Of a DNA stretch of 64,000 bases, positions 33,118-46,290 are shown one piece after another. Source of the DNA: Dendrobium chrysotoxum (taxonomy: Eukaryota; Streptophyta; Magnoliopsida; Asparagales; Orchidaceae); contig CM034310.1 in the NCBI GenBank assembly GCA_019925795.1, positions 16,512,764 through 16,576,763 of the forward strand. Reading direction: 5' to 3'. The notes beneath the pieces are model-generated. The model searched no databases. It was given only the letters and a program-made list of their open reading frames with translations, and was not told where the DNA came from. The position numbers and the translations under genes are program-made. Every line of letters begins with the position of its first letter. Positions within the stretch are counted from its first letter, which is position 1.

Positions 33118-36100
33118 TTAAATAATAACATAAGGTAAACCAATCTTATCCAATCTTAAAAGACCTTTCAAATGACCAGGAAGATTAGAAACCTCAAAAT
33201 CAGCCATGGAGTCCAAACCACACCCCCACCTAGCAATCCAAGAAGCACAGGCATTGTCCTCCTTAAGAACAACAGAAAAAGAGCAGTTCAAAAGGCTCAA
33301 TAAGTTCTTAATATCCCTCCTCATATAAAACAAAGCAGAAGAACAAATTGTATCATCCACAGTGTTAAAAGACTAAAAGAAATAATTAGAACCAACCTCA
33401 ACAATGATATTAGTGAGATCAATAGAAAAACAATGTCTTAGACCATGGAGAATCGCATAGGCTGTAGCAAAGTTGAAATCACAATTAAGTAAGTGACCAA
33501 CAAAACCCAAAATAAAATTACCATTAGAATCTCTGATGACACCACCATAGCCCACAATAGAATTCATGATAACACCATCAACATTCAGTTTAAAGGAGTT
33601 GAAAGGTGGCTTAGTCCAATAAATCAACCTAGGATCTTTATGAAGAATATCCACCTCCAACTTAATACCTAAATCAGCCACAACAGAGAAATAATTTTTA
33701 AAGTTCTTAATAGAGAGAAACTTAGCAGAATAAAGAGCCACAACCTTATCTTTAACATTTTGAATAACTCTGTGGTGGTTCATGACCACACCATTGAAAC
33801 GAGAATTATTCCTATCTAACCATAAATACCAAATGATAAGAGAAGGAATGACATTTCTGATATGACCTTTGGACTTGACAAACCAACAGTTAAGTAAAGT
33901 TTTAATAGAAACATTAGCATTAAAATAATTAACATGGAAAATGTCATTAAAATAAGTCCATGTTTTGACAGCTAAAGGATCAGATAAAAAAATATGGTGC
34001 ATATTATCCATATGATAACAACATTGGCACTTAGATGGAAGGATAAAGCCTCTTTTAATCAAATTATCATCCGTGGGAATAAACTTGTGTAAAATTCTCC
34101 AAACAAAAATAGAAACTGTGGAAGGAATACTTTTATGCCAAATCATATAAAAAAATTTGGAAACCTCATGCTTAGATCTAAAAAATGCCAAGCATCCTTT
34201 AATCTAAAGTTACCATCTTTAGTCAAAGCACATAACTGAACAACATTAGAATTAGTGTTGAGAAGAATCTCCAAAATTTGTTGAATAATAAATCAGGAAG
34301 AACACTAGAAAGTTTCTCATAATCCCAATAATTATCAGTAAAAAAATAATTCACCTTGACAGTATCATTGGAGGAGGTATTAATAATAGAATCAATTGAT
34401 TGACCCCCCAACCAATGATCCTGCCAAAAGAAAATATTACCCATACCAAGGCCCCTAAAGATAAAAGGCTCAACAACCCATTTAACTTTGCACAGATGCT
34501 GCCACACTTTAGAGTTGCCTTTGCTAAAATAACACGTGGTGGGATGTTTACCCCCATAATATTTGGCAACCATAAAATTAGCCCAAAGGCATAAATAAGC
34601 ATGACAGTTGTACCATAACTTAAAAGAAAATGCATAGGCCAAATCCTTCATAGACTTACACTCCAAAGCCCCTTCATCCATAGAACCATAACATTTATCC
34701 CAAGAAGACCAGTGAATTTTAGAATTGCTACTAGCCCCTTTCCAAAAAAACTTATTAAAAATCCTATCGATCCTGTTACAAACCACCTGAGTAGGAAGCA
34801 AAGTTTGAAAACTATAAACAAGTAAAGAACAAAGACACTTTTAGTAAGAATTAACTGACCTCCAAAGCTTAAAAAATTAGAATCCCAAGATAAAAGTCTA
34901 TTCTGCACCGCCGTAATTAAATCATCAAAAAGAAAGGTTTTCTTTTTACCCTTAAAAAGAGGCACCCAAGGTACTTTAAAGGCAGAAGACCAATACTAAA
35001 ACTAGTTAAATTCTTAATAGCCATAATACGATCATAAGGGACTTTCTTAGTAGAAATAAAGCAACACTTATGTTTATTCAAAGCAAAACCACTCACCATT
35101 TCAAATTGGTGAAAAAATCTCAGAAGTCTCTTAATCCTATTCATCGAAGCATTCGTAAACATGATAAAATCATCAGTAAAGCATAAATAAGATATAAGAA
35201 AATCATTTAACGTTCTAAAGTAAAGGCTAGTATACTTCTCAAAAAGATTGGCGAGACCTCTAGAAAGGTACTCAGCCGCAATAATAAATAGGGCAGGAGA
35301 AATAGGATCACCCTGTCTCAGCCCATGAAAAGCTTTAAAAAAATCATTGCTCTTACCATTAACAATGATAGAAAAATAAGGACTTTCAATGCAATGTTTA
35401 ATAAGATTGATAAAATTAACACCAAAGCCAAAAAACTTCATAATATTGTAAAGAAACTTCTAATTAATATTATCATAAGCCTTAGCAATATCAAGTTTCA
35501 AAATCATATTACCACCTCTAGCCTTGACATCTAAATCTTGACAAAATTCTTGAGCCAAAAGAATATTATCAGTAATAGCACGCCCTTTAATAAAACCCAT
35601 TTGAAAAGGGGAGATAAGTTTAGGCAAAAACATCGTTAAAAGATTCATCAGAATTTTAGAAAGCAGTTTATAAAAAAAGGTGCACAGACTAATAGGTCTA
35701 AAGTCATTCCAAGTACTAACATAATTATTCTTAGGAATAAGCCCAATAGAAGTAAAAAACTTAGGAATAGAATTACCAGCAAAGAAATCCATAATAGTAG
35801 AAAATAGATCATTACCAATATTAGGCCAAGTTTTCTGATAAACTTCATCGTGAAACCATCAGGCCCAGCAACCGACTCACCATTCATACCAAAAATAGTC
35901 TCTTTAACCTCATCAAAAGAAGGAGATTTAGAAAGGAAAACGCTATCATAATGAGAAATAAGATTAGGCATGATAGAAGGGTTGTCAATAATAGAAGGAT
36001 TAAAAGCTTTATTAAGATGATTATTAAAATATTGAACAGCTAAATTCATAATTTCAACACCATCCTTAGTAACAGAACCATCAACATGATTAATTTTATG

Positions 36101-37214
36101 AATATAATTAATAGCACATTTTCTCTTAACCAAAGCATAAAAATATTTAGTATTATTATCACCTTCAACCAGATGTTTAACAGCCACTTTTTGCTTCCAA
36201 AAAATTTCCTCCTGAGCTTGTAATTTATAAAGGCAGTCTTTAGCCTCTCTCAATAAACAAAAATTAGCTTCAGAAGGCACCAATTGACACTGAGTCTCAC
36301 AAGAATTCACCTTAGTTTTCATAATTAAAATGTTGGAGAAAAAGATTATTAAAGACATTATGATTCCACCATTTTAAAACTTGCTTAAGCCTTTTTAGCT
36401 TAAACCAAAATCTCTTCATGCTAGAAATAAAATCATTCAGATGCAAAGGGGCATGCCAATTATCCTTAACCAAGTCCATAAAAGAATCATGAAGCAACCA
36501 CATGTTTTGAAATCTAAATTGAGAAGGAAAATCCATAGTTCTAGTTTGAATTTTAATAAGAAGGGGCGAATGATCAGAGAGGGTCCTGCTGAGATGCTCA
36601 ATAGTAGTAGACTGAAAATGATTAAGCCAGCAATCATTAAATAACACCCGATTTAATCTTTGCCATAAATGCCCATGATTCCAAGTAAAATTATTACCAG
36701 AGAAACCAATATCAATTAAGTTACAATCCATAATTATACTATTGAAATCCTCCATAGATTGATAGATAGGGAGAGAGCCCCCTATACGCTCAGATGGGTT
36801 AGATATAGTATTAAAATCCCTTCCAACAAGCCAGAGAAGGTTACAAATACTATGGAAGTGAATGATTTGATCCCATAAAATCTTTCTGGTATAATGAGCA
36901 GAAGCAGCATTAACAAAAGTGGCACAACATTGAAAATTTGAACTTTCAATATTACAGTGCATAACTTGAGTAAAGTCACCAATAATGTCTATTCGAACAA
37001 AATATTTCCAAAAAACCCAAATTTTATTGGCCACATTCGACATATCATATTTAAAACCCAGAAATTTAGTAGTTCCAAGTAATTTCTCAGAGGAGATAAG
37101 AGGCTTAAATAAAATAAGAATTGACACATTATAAACACGACATAAATTTTTAACTCTTAACTTAGAAGAAGAGCACCCAATGCCCATAACATTCCAAATA
37201 ATAGAATTAAACAT
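33118..37214 (-). pseudogene. LINE ORF2: endonuclease, reverse transcriptase, RNase H
   Basis: ATG at 37214 gives MFNSIIWNVMGIG, the usual start of plant L1 endonuclease. Endonuclease (to about 36400): the catalytic E is K in ILFKPLISS, GDFN appears as GRDFN, RLDR appears as RLNR, while SDHSPLL is intact. RT (36350-34900): AGPDGFTMKFI, NDFRPISLCTFFYKLLSKIL, GFIKGRAITDNILLAQE, LKLDIAKAYD, GLRQGDPISPALF, and the active site FTDDFIMF (usually F/YADD). Then a zinc-finger RT-associated region (HKFIPTDDNLIKRGF, CQCC near 34020) and an RNase H fold (KLNVDGV, GYGGVIRDSNGNF) ending LLRLDKIGLPY at about 33130. Frame changes near 36340, 35830, 34940, 34720 and 34210, and stops at 35460 (Trp codon to TAG) and 33373, inactivate it. 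The span of about 1,365 codons fits the family. Confidence 0.95.
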
Positions 37215-37263
37215 TAAAAACAAAAGGTTAATGAGAAGTATGAGAATGGGTATTTCTAAGAGA

Positions 37264-38481
37264 TTATAAAATAAAGTTCCTTTGCTTTCTACCTCTCCTA
37301 TTACGGCCCTTGGTGTAACTAGTATCATTATCATCTCTAGCAAAACATTTAGCCAACATACCCATATCCTTCATATCAGTAAAAGCATCACTATAATATT
37401 GATCATTCAAAGGAAACTTACTGTCATCAATCATACATGATCGCCCCCTTAAGAGAGGCATTTCTCCTTCCTCATAGAAAACACCATCTTCCACCATGGA
37501 TTCTTTGCACAATTCAATATCACCTTTTTCCTTCACTGCATCGATTTGGACAATTTCCTGAACAATCCCATCCGTTTGCTGAAGCTCCTCATCCACACCA
37601 ATATTATTTAATGATCTAGCCTCCAAACAAGGATTAACATAAAGAGAACCATTGTTTAGATTAATATCAATGCTTTGATCATTCAAATTTTGACAAACAA
37701 TAGGTAAAGAAGAAATAGAGTTAAGATTAACTTCCTACACTTGATTCAAAACATCAACATTAGTAGGTTGCGGCTCAACCTGAAAAAAATCCATAAGTAA
37801 GGATTCATTAACATGATTTTTCACTTGAGGAGCAACACCCACATTTCCATCAGGATTAGGAATAACACTATCCAGTTCAACTCAAGGTAATTCACTTTTA
37901 TGCGATGGTTTAGCAGAATCCTTTTCCTTCCGGAGATGTGGATGTAACTTATAACACACATTTAAACCATGTCCATGCATCTTACAATGAGAATAGAAAA
38001 AAGGAAGATTTTTGAATTCAACTTTTTGAAAATAATTATCTAGTTCCAAACCAATCCAGACCTCATTGGGGTGTTTCTTTGATATATTCAATTCAACTAA
38101 AACACGAGCTACAGATGGCTGTGAAATGGACATTGTAGCTTGATCGGTTTGCAACGGCCTACCAAATATGGAAGCTAAACCAAATAAGATTTGAGAATTG
38201 AAAAAATGCAATCAAAGATTCAGAAAAGAGATCCACACAGGGGCTATGGGAGATTCCTCATGCACATCAAAATCTGGTGTCCATTTAAGTAATCTCTTTT
38301 GAAAACCCTGAATGTAATAGCACCTCCTAGAGAAAATATGACTATAGTCCAGATCATTTCTCAGAGAAAATTGAAGTTTTGCAGAAGAAGAAGAAGAGCC
38401 AGCCAAAACTTCCTTAAACGATAAGGACTTACCATTCGGAAGCCCAGCATGCCGAGGGATAGATGACGACGGCATTGCCAT
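37264..38481 (-). pseudogene. LINE ORF1: DUF4283-type RNA-binding protein, three nonsense codons
   Basis: One continuous frame of 406 codons from ATG at 38481 (MAMPSSSIPR) to the stop at 37264 is interrupted only by three stops: TGA at 38212-38214, TGA near 37882 and TAG near 37735. The N-terminal half has the DUF4283-like pattern of plant L1 ORF1 (KRLLKWTPDFD, APVWISFLNL, FFNSQILFGLASIFGRPL, ARVLVELN). It is followed by a zinc knuckle (YSHCKMHGHGLNVCYKLHP) whose first Cys appears to be Tyr. The C-terminal part is acidic and then ends in a basic KGRNRRGRKQR tail. ORF1 would bind the LINE RNA. It lies 49 bases before ORF2. All three stops can be explained by single C-to-T or G-to-A transitions. 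Confidence 0.92.
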
Positions 38482-38688
38482 CTCCCAAAAACCACAAAAT
38501 CCAAAACCTTAATACAACCAAACGAAAACAAGACAAAAAAGAAACCACAGATCAAAATCGAGTAGAAAAAGCCCCAAAAACCATGCCAGAGCCGAAGAGA
38601 AGAGAGCTCAGGAACAAAAGCCCTAGATCACCTTAGAATCACCTCGCTGGAGCTACTCCAATCTTATCATATATATACTCATTTTGGC
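38482..38688 (-). other. LINE 5' UTR
   Basis: Sequence between the right target duplication and ORF1, about 200 bases. Purine-rich on the plus strand, so pyrimidine-rich in the transcript. Plant L1 promoters lie here; no specific element is recognised. Confidence 0.7.
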
Positions 38689-38702
38689 CCTCTTCATCTT
38701 GC

Positions 38703-40012
38703 CTGTAGATAGCATGTTAGGTGTATGATGAGTTTCTTACATTTGTTTTTAGGTGCTTGCATTATATTTTCTACATGTCATCCATATTTGTTTGCAAGAG
38801 GATTAGTGTATTCGCCTGATATTGAATGGTTGTTGATCGTAGGAGTGTCGTAGCATTCTATGCAAGTTGCATTGTGTATGTTTATATTTATCACGTCTCT
38901 TCTCTGTTTACTTGTAGATAACATATTATACATATGACAAGTCTTCAGCTGCTAGCTATAAGAAAACTACTACGTGTATGACGATCTTTTTAGAGTGACT
39001 CATAGGAGCTCATATTCATCATACATTTACTTCTTCTAATGACATGTAGTATGCCGCATTCACTGTAATCCTTTCTTCATGTTTGTAGGAGATCCACACA
39101 GGTTGTCATATTTATTGCAAACATTTTGTGCACACTTACTAGCAGCATGCATTCTTAATAGATTAATTAATATTGCCTGCAGGCAAATTCAATACGTTTG
39201 CTTGTATGTTACTGTTGGTTGTCGATCAAGCTACATTTATTGTTGATTCACCTTGCGCACACTGATTGGCGAGTTGCTACATATACTTGCATATTGGCTT
39301 TGTGTTCATAGGAGACTTTTGCATACATCTACAAGGTAGATGATATTGGTCATTGGGAGACTGTTATACTCATTAAATTTTCTATTAAGTGTATTTATGA
39401 GGTGGCTGTCAGTGCACTTCATATCCTCTATTGTTACCCACATGCAGGCTTTATTAAGTGAAAATCTTCTAACGTTGCTTGTGTGTGTTTATACTCACCA
39501 CAAACATGCTTTCTTTGTTAGTAGATAGCCCGGTGTATTTGGTGTAGCTCCCTTATTTATGTTTGCGAGGAATCATTAATACTCTTTGCATATTGGTCAT
39601 CATCACTTGCAATGGTTTGGTGTATTTATTTGCAGTTAGGTGACATTGACTATGTACAAGCTACTATTTTTCAAAAATTTTCAAACACATCTTGGTTGGA
39701 AAATCATTGCATATCCACTATTGCCATTTATAGATGAATTATCATGTATATCATAAACCCTTTGGTATCTTTGAAGGTAATTTGTAGCATGTATGATGAA
39801 CTTGGTAATGTCGCTTGTTGGTATTTGCATTCCAATCATCATGACAACTTTTAATATTCATTGGAAATTTTTTGTTTTAGCTTGCAGGTAAATTGTTACA
39901 TTCTTCCATAGGTCTCATTGATCTTTCCTTGCAAGTAAGTTATACTTGAAATTTTATTCATCACAAGTTATATGTTTGTTTATTTATGTTAAATTTTTAA
40001 TGTTGTGCATAT
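38703..40012. other. Anonymous DNA with recurrent degenerate motif; continues 31926-32105
   Basis: Before the LINE inserted this joined 31300-32105. Both sides repeatedly show variants of TTGCAGGTGAATTGTAGCAT and ATGTATGATGA, for example near 31370, 31862, 31907, 38703, 38920, 39774 and 39884. This suggests an eroded tandem array. No gene was found. Confidence 0.45.
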
Positions 40013-43000
40013 TTGTTTGGGGGAATTTTGAAATAGGGGATTTTTGAAAAATTTAATCTTCTTTGAGAAATTTTAGACTTGACTTTGAATTTTAATTTTA
40101 TAAGTGAATATCCCATCAGAAAAGTTATACCACCTTGAGAGGCAGAAATAAAATTTCAAAATGGGGTCCATATTTAGAATTGTAAATCTCATCTTGAATA
40201 TCATAACCAAATTTAGGAAAGAACTTTATATGGCTCTGAAGGGTCAAGATGAAGTTCAATCAAATATATAGCTACAATAATCTAGATGAATTATCATTAA
40301 TCTCATCCAAAGTTTTATCAACAAATAATATATCTCCCCAAAGGAAGAAAATATCATTCGTTATCAATTTTTTGAACATGGCGATAATAATCATCGTTGA
40401 TTTTGATTTTTCCAAAGAAAATTAACTCTCCTACGAGCGCATTCCCTCATAGTTAATTACATCATAGGAAGCTGGGGTCTCCTACGAATACTCTTGACTA
40501 AAATAATGGCAAAAATTCTATTTAGAGACTTTCTAGGAGTGATATCATAGGAGATGAATTTGGAATTTAAACTAGAAGTGGATTGAATTTGAACAATTAT
40601 TTTTGGGGATCAAAAGAGGAAGGGTGTGAGGCACTTTAAGATTCTGAAATAATTCAAAAGTGCCCCAATCCTAAGCTAAATATTAGGCTTTAAGGTTTAG
40701 ATTAAGAGAATTTTTAATTTGAGTTGATCATTTTATTAAACATTTGGGACTATATTCTCGGAGGTTGGGGTCTTATGATCCAATATCTACCCCAGATCCT
40801 AAATCTAAACTAGGCACTAGACTATAGTGGCCCGAACCTAACTAATATAGTGTAAAATTTGGAATTATCTTGGCCTGGATTGGGGAGCCAGCTAATCACC
40901 TAGTCGATTTAAAATCCATGAATCCGATCATTTTTATGAAAGAGTTTAGGATTTTTGAAAATTAGAACTGACGTCTAGAGTAGATCCTAATTAGTCCCTT
41001 GACTTATATAGGATGAAAATGCTTAAATCAAATGAAATTAAAATTTTAGACTCATTTAATTGATTTCTAATATAATGCATGCTGATCGACTAGATTAAAG
41101 TCATAAAATGTGTATGAAGAATTTTTAAAAAAGGTTTAAAAATTATTTTTCCCTAGAGATTACACAATATCCCCTTGACAAATCTACACCCTCAAAGGCC
41201 AGGTGGTCTGTCAGAACTCGTAGGCGGGGAGGTGCCTAATAAATAAGAGAAGGTAAAATATGCATTATGTAGACTCTCGATGGTCCCAGGCTTACTTCTT
41301 AGATCGTTAGAGTTTCTATGTTAGCCTAAAATTTTTAATTTTAATTTTAAGTAGAAAATTTTTATAAGTGCCCTCACGAGCCTCTGAAGGAATCCAGGTT
41401 AAAACAAAACTCGACATGCAAATCACCAAAAAACTAGGAGAAGCATGCAATCCTAATAGCAATAAGATCAAATCAAATACATTAAAAAACAAACTTAATT
41501 AAGTAAATATCTATAGGTAAACTACATATTTATTATAACCTAAAAATTATATAAATTAAAAGTGGACGGGCCCCACTAATAATAAAACTGGATTGTAATC
41601 CTAAGATCGATGCAAGTTAACTTTGAGTGGGATACTCTTTGTGTTTAACTCCTCATCCTCCTCTTCTTTGGGCTCCTCAGATTCATCATATCTGGATACC
41701 CAAATGAAAAAGAAAACTCTTCCCCCAAAGGGGAGGTTATTCTTGGGATTCTAAATAGAAAAGGACTGTCCCTCTGTATGGTATCCTTTACTCTTTGAAA
41801 TCCAATTTTGGATACTTGTATCCCAACTAAAATGACTAATATTCACAACTCTTGACTTTAAATAAATTACATCATTGATAAAATGAAAATTTTAAACTCT
41901 CATGCAGGGTTATCCCAAGCATTTAAAATCAAATCAATCCCAAGCAGTTTATATATATGTGTAGTAGAAAGTAAATCACACTTGGCTATGCTCTTATTTA
42001 TTTGGAGGCTAAGTAGCTAAAGCACCTGTAGTAGTTATAATAATGTTGACCTCATTTTTGTATGAGCTCAGTAGGACTAATCCAGACCTTAGGATCTTTC
42101 CAATCCTTAGGATCAATCTTAACTCTAGGATCAATCTGATCTTAGATCAATCCAGACTTTAAGATCAATCCAAATTCAAATTAATCCTGACCCCAGATCA
42201 ATACAAATTAGGACAAATCTAGATTCTAGGATTCTCCTAGACATCAGACCCTAGGATCTATTCTAAACCCTAGGATCAATTCAGGTTCTAGATCAATCTA
42301 CCCTCCAGATTACTCTAGATCTTGAGATTCTCCTAGATCTACAGCTTAAGACTTCCCCAGACCCTAGGATTCTCTTAGACTCCAGGTCCTTAGATCTACC
42401 TAGATTCTAGGATCAGCATAGACCTTAGATCAATCTAGATCTAGGATTAATCCAAATTTTCATTCAATTCAAGCATCAATCAATCCAGACTTTAATCCAT
42501 ATCCTTAATTCAAACCTTGATCAAAATCCAGCTCAAAACCAGACTTCCAGACTCAAATCCAAGGCCAAAGGTTTAAGTCCTGAAAGCCTTTTCCAGCAAA
42601 TCTTTGAACATTTCAAAACCCTATCAAATGACCTCTGATTCAAGATCTATCAGTTCCACACTGATATGACATGTCTCTAGAGGCAACCCTCCAAATTTGA
42701 GCTCATTCTGAGATCTCTAATCTCAGAAATTGAATTGAAATCCAAAGGCTGTAAAACCTTCAAATATTTACAGTCTATGCCACTGGACCTACCACCCAGT
42801 GGATTTTGATCTTGGAGCTTTCTCCAGAGCCTCCAATCACCTCCAGACCCTTGATTATGACTCATTGAGCATTAAACTGCATTTTGTTGGACTCAATTTG
42901 ACCCTTAGCTGACCAGGGGTCAAAATGACCAAAATACCCCTATGGGGTATAAATGGTCATTTGAACCAAATGAGCTCCAGATCAAATGCAACCACCTCCA

Positions 43001-44846
43001 GCAAGTTTCAAATGTCAAACCAAACATGTTGAACCCACTTCTAGCCCCTGGGTCAACCTGGTTGACCAAGTCAATCTAGTTTGACCAAACAGGCCTTTAT
43101 GGGTCAAAACAGGTCATTTTGACCAAATGACCTCCTCTGACCTTGGGACCACCTCCATTGGTCTCCAAATGTCATTTCAAATCTGTTGAGCCTACTTCCA
43201 GGCCCTGGACCCACCTGGTTGACCAAGTCAACCAGGGTTGACCTAAAAGGCCCATTAAGGGCCCAAATAGGTCATTTTGACCAAATGACTTCCCCAAACC
43301 TTGAGATCACCAACAATAGATTCAGAATATTATTTTGAATTTATTGAGCCCACTCCCAGACCCTAGGTCAACCTAGTTGACCAAGTCAACCTAGGTTGAC
43401 CACTTTAACCCTTAAGCCTTTACACATTAAATCAAACCCTTAATCAATTCCAAATTTGTTCAAATTAATCTAATCACCTTCCTTAGGGATTTAGGTTTGA
43501 TTGAACACTTAATCCAATCAATAGTCGACCAAGTCAACTGAGACTATGGTTGGTCAAATTTGGCACATATGACTCATTTCAATGCTCTTAACTAACTCAA
43601 CCTATTTTAAATCTCAAACCAACTTCAAATCATAACCTTAATATGACTTAATTCTTGGCCAACTTAATTCAAGTCAATTTGACCAAGTCAACATGTTGAG
43701 ACTTGGTCAAATTAGCTCAAACACTTCTAATATATTCAAACTCCAATTTCAAACTCTCAAATCCCCTTTGAATCAACCCAACCAGTTTATTAGGTCTCCT
43801 TGGCTATCACCTCACCACCCCTTGACTGTTGACTGGTCAAACCAGTCAACAAAAGGTCAAAACATCTTTAAATGGTCAAATTACATGTTCAAACCCATGT
43901 TAAGCCTAATCCACTCCAGCTCAAATTACTCCAGCATCTTTAGGGTGCTCTATAACATTCCTAAAGCCTCTCCCAGCCTTTGGATCAAGATCAAGCAGCC
44001 CTCATTCATTCCACATGGCCACAAAGGGACAAAATGACCTTTCCATGTCATTGTCCTCTATGTCCTTTGATTCCTTCTGCTCCCAACAACCTCCTGGACA
44101 CTTGGTGGCCATCTAGAGTCCATCCAAAGCCATCCAAACCGTCCATTCGATTTGAGGGAGATTGAATAGGGCAATACCCTCTTGAGAGCTCTCATTCGAA
44201 CCCTAGCCCTCTCTCACTTTCCCAGCTCCTCCAGATCAAGCCTCCAGTTCCCCTGAACCCTAATCCTCTCTCACATCCATTCCAGCTCAAATCCGACCGG
44301 TCAAGCCTCGCCGGCGACCTGATTCCGGCGAGTTAAGCTCAAATCCATCCAAGGAGTTATAGGGTTCGATCTAGACCTTATCAGTTCATGAAGTCTTCAG
44401 CAATATTGAGAGTGGACAGTCAACAAGCTCAGAGAGCCAAAGAACTCATGAATCCACCGTGTGGATTAGGTAAAAATCAAAACCCTAGCTTAGGACACTT
44501 AGAGTTAAATAAGTTTTTACTAAGTGCATATTAAGCTTTGAATCCAATTCCATATCATTTCTGTTCATTCCATAAGTTTATGTTTAAAATTTTAAGTCAA
44601 ATAAGCCATCCGATCTCGAGAACGACTCAAAAAATCATTTCTAGAGCTTCGGTTCGGCCTGCTATACACTAAACGGGTTCTGGATCATTGATCTCATGAT
44701 CAACGGTCCAGATCTAGCTTAACCGCGGTTCTATCTAACCGCTCGAATGACTCCGCGGATCCGTTTAAGGTCTAGCTCGATCTGGACCATCCAGAGCAAA
44801 CCACAGGAAATCCGACGGCTGAGAATCAATGCCGACGTGGATTAGT

Positions 44847-44920
44847 GATAACGCGGTCCGCGTTATCATTTGTCTAATGATTGCTGGCGGCGCAATGATT
44901 GCGCCGCCTAGCAATCATTA
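44847..44920. repeat. Two adjacent perfect palindromes, GC-rich
   Basis: GATAACGCGG-T-CCGCGTTATC (44847-44867) is a 10-bp inverted repeat with a one-base centre. Eight bases on, 44875-44896 and 44898-44920 form a second: the arms TAATGATTGCT plus CGGCGCAAT are inverted with a one-base centre and a single extra base. With almost no loop these would form DNA cruciforms more readily than RNA hairpins. Confidence 0.92.
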
Positions 44921-45039
44921 CCCGTGTTCTGCTCCCGCCAACCGGAAGCCGCCATGTGTCATTCCCACCGGTGCCGCCGCCACCGCGTTTTGCAGCGCCC
45001 AACCAGAGGGCGCCACGTGTCCTCCCGCCGCCTTTTTTT

Positions 45040-46290
45040 TAAATGATTTTAAAATTATTTTTTTTATTTTATTTTAATATTAACTTAATATTAAATAATA
45101 AAATGTATATTATATATTAATATATATATATTTTCAGAAAACTAAATATTTTAAATTCAAAATTATTATTAATTTAATTTTATGTTTTTTTTTAACTATA
45201 TTAATATTCAATATTAATTATTATAAATTAATAATTAACTTTTAAAACATTAAATATTTTATTTAAATATTAATTATTTTTAATAATTCACAATTTAATT
45301 AATAATTGAGTTATATAATATTTTAATTAACATTAAACACTTTATAATATTAATTAACTTAAATTAATTTTAAAATTCTAATTATATTAAGTCATTTAAT
45401 TAATATTAAATACTTTAGAATTTTGATTAATATTAAATGATTCACAATTTTAATTAATAATTAAATTGTTTAATATTTTAATTAATATTAAATATTTCAC
45501 AATTTCAATTAAATATTAAGTGATTTTAAAATTTTAATCAATATTGAATTATTTAATATTATTTTAATAATTTTAAATATTTTAATAAATAATTAGTTAA
45601 TTTTCAATGATTTAATTAATTATTTATTTTCTTTTAAATTATTCTAATTTTGAAATTAAATTAATTTAAATTACATCTTATGTTTCTATTAATTAAAAAT
45701 TTAACTATTAATTAATATTTAATTAATGATCAATAATTTTAAATACTTTTGAAAATTAATATATACATATACATATATACATATATTTAAATAATTTTAA
45801 AATTCCAGAAAATTCTTAAGATTTAAATCAACTAATTTTAAAATTATTTTAATCATTAATTAATTTAAAATTATTTAAAAACCCCTTTTAATTGAGTTAA
45901 ACTCCAAAAATTCATAAGAAATTCATTTTAAATCAGAAAATTAGTATAATATATCAAAATTTTTAGAAAATTGAGTACTTTAACTTGAGACAAATTTCAG
46001 AGATCAAACTTTGATTAATTTTAAGTTATTATTAATTATTTAATTATTTTAATATTTAATTAGTATCCAACTAAATATTAAACCAATTATTTTAAAAATT
46101 AAAAACTTATTTTCAAATAATCTTCGTTAACCAGTCGATCTCTCATTTAGTTATTGAATTTGTTTTAATTATATCTTTAAGTATTTTAATTTCAAAAACT
46201 TATATTTGTATATATAAATTTATAAATATATTAAATATTTAAAAACTATTTTCAAGATGATATATAGATACTTAAATCTTTTAGATTGAG
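45040..46290. other. Extremely AT-rich block inside NCE copy 2
   Basis: About 1.25 kb of almost only A and T, with ATTAATTTAAT-like words and a short ATACAT repeat (45760-45785). No coding or terminal features. Possible matrix-attachment-like DNA, or an independent insertion whose ends I cannot define. Confidence 0.7.

Larger units (their letters stand above)
32106..38688 (-). mobile_element. Full-length plant L1 LINE with perfect 14-bp TSD
   Basis: The element runs from 38688 (5' end) to a short poly-A tail seen as T8 at 32106-32113. It is bounded by identical CCTCTTCATCTTGC at 32092-32105 and 38689-38702, a target-primed insertion signature. It has a 5' UTR of about 200 bases, ORF1 (38481-37264), ORF2 (37214-33118) and a 3' UTR of about 1 kb. 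At 6,583 bp it is full length for a plant L1. Both ORFs are broken, ORF1 only by nonsense codons. The intact TSD and the single-frame ORF1 suggest it is younger than the LTR elements around it. Confidence 0.95.

Noticed and set aside
32673..33143. 156-codon minus-strand frame, very hydrophobic, membrane-protein-like
   Set aside because: It overlaps the end of LINE ORF2 and fills its 3' UTR. The hydrophobicity follows from T-rich composition and no family resemblance is seen.
34400..36644. Plus-strand frames of 64-69 codons within the LINE
   Set aside because: Shadows of ORF2 on the opposite strand.
43693..44037. 114-codon plus-strand frame in NCE copy 2
   Set aside because: It spans the repetitive TTGAC-rich block and is not conserved in the other two NCE copies.
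44180..44200. TTCGAA-type B-box suggesting a tRNA or SINE
   Set aside because: No A-box at the right spacing and no cloverleaf could be drawn.
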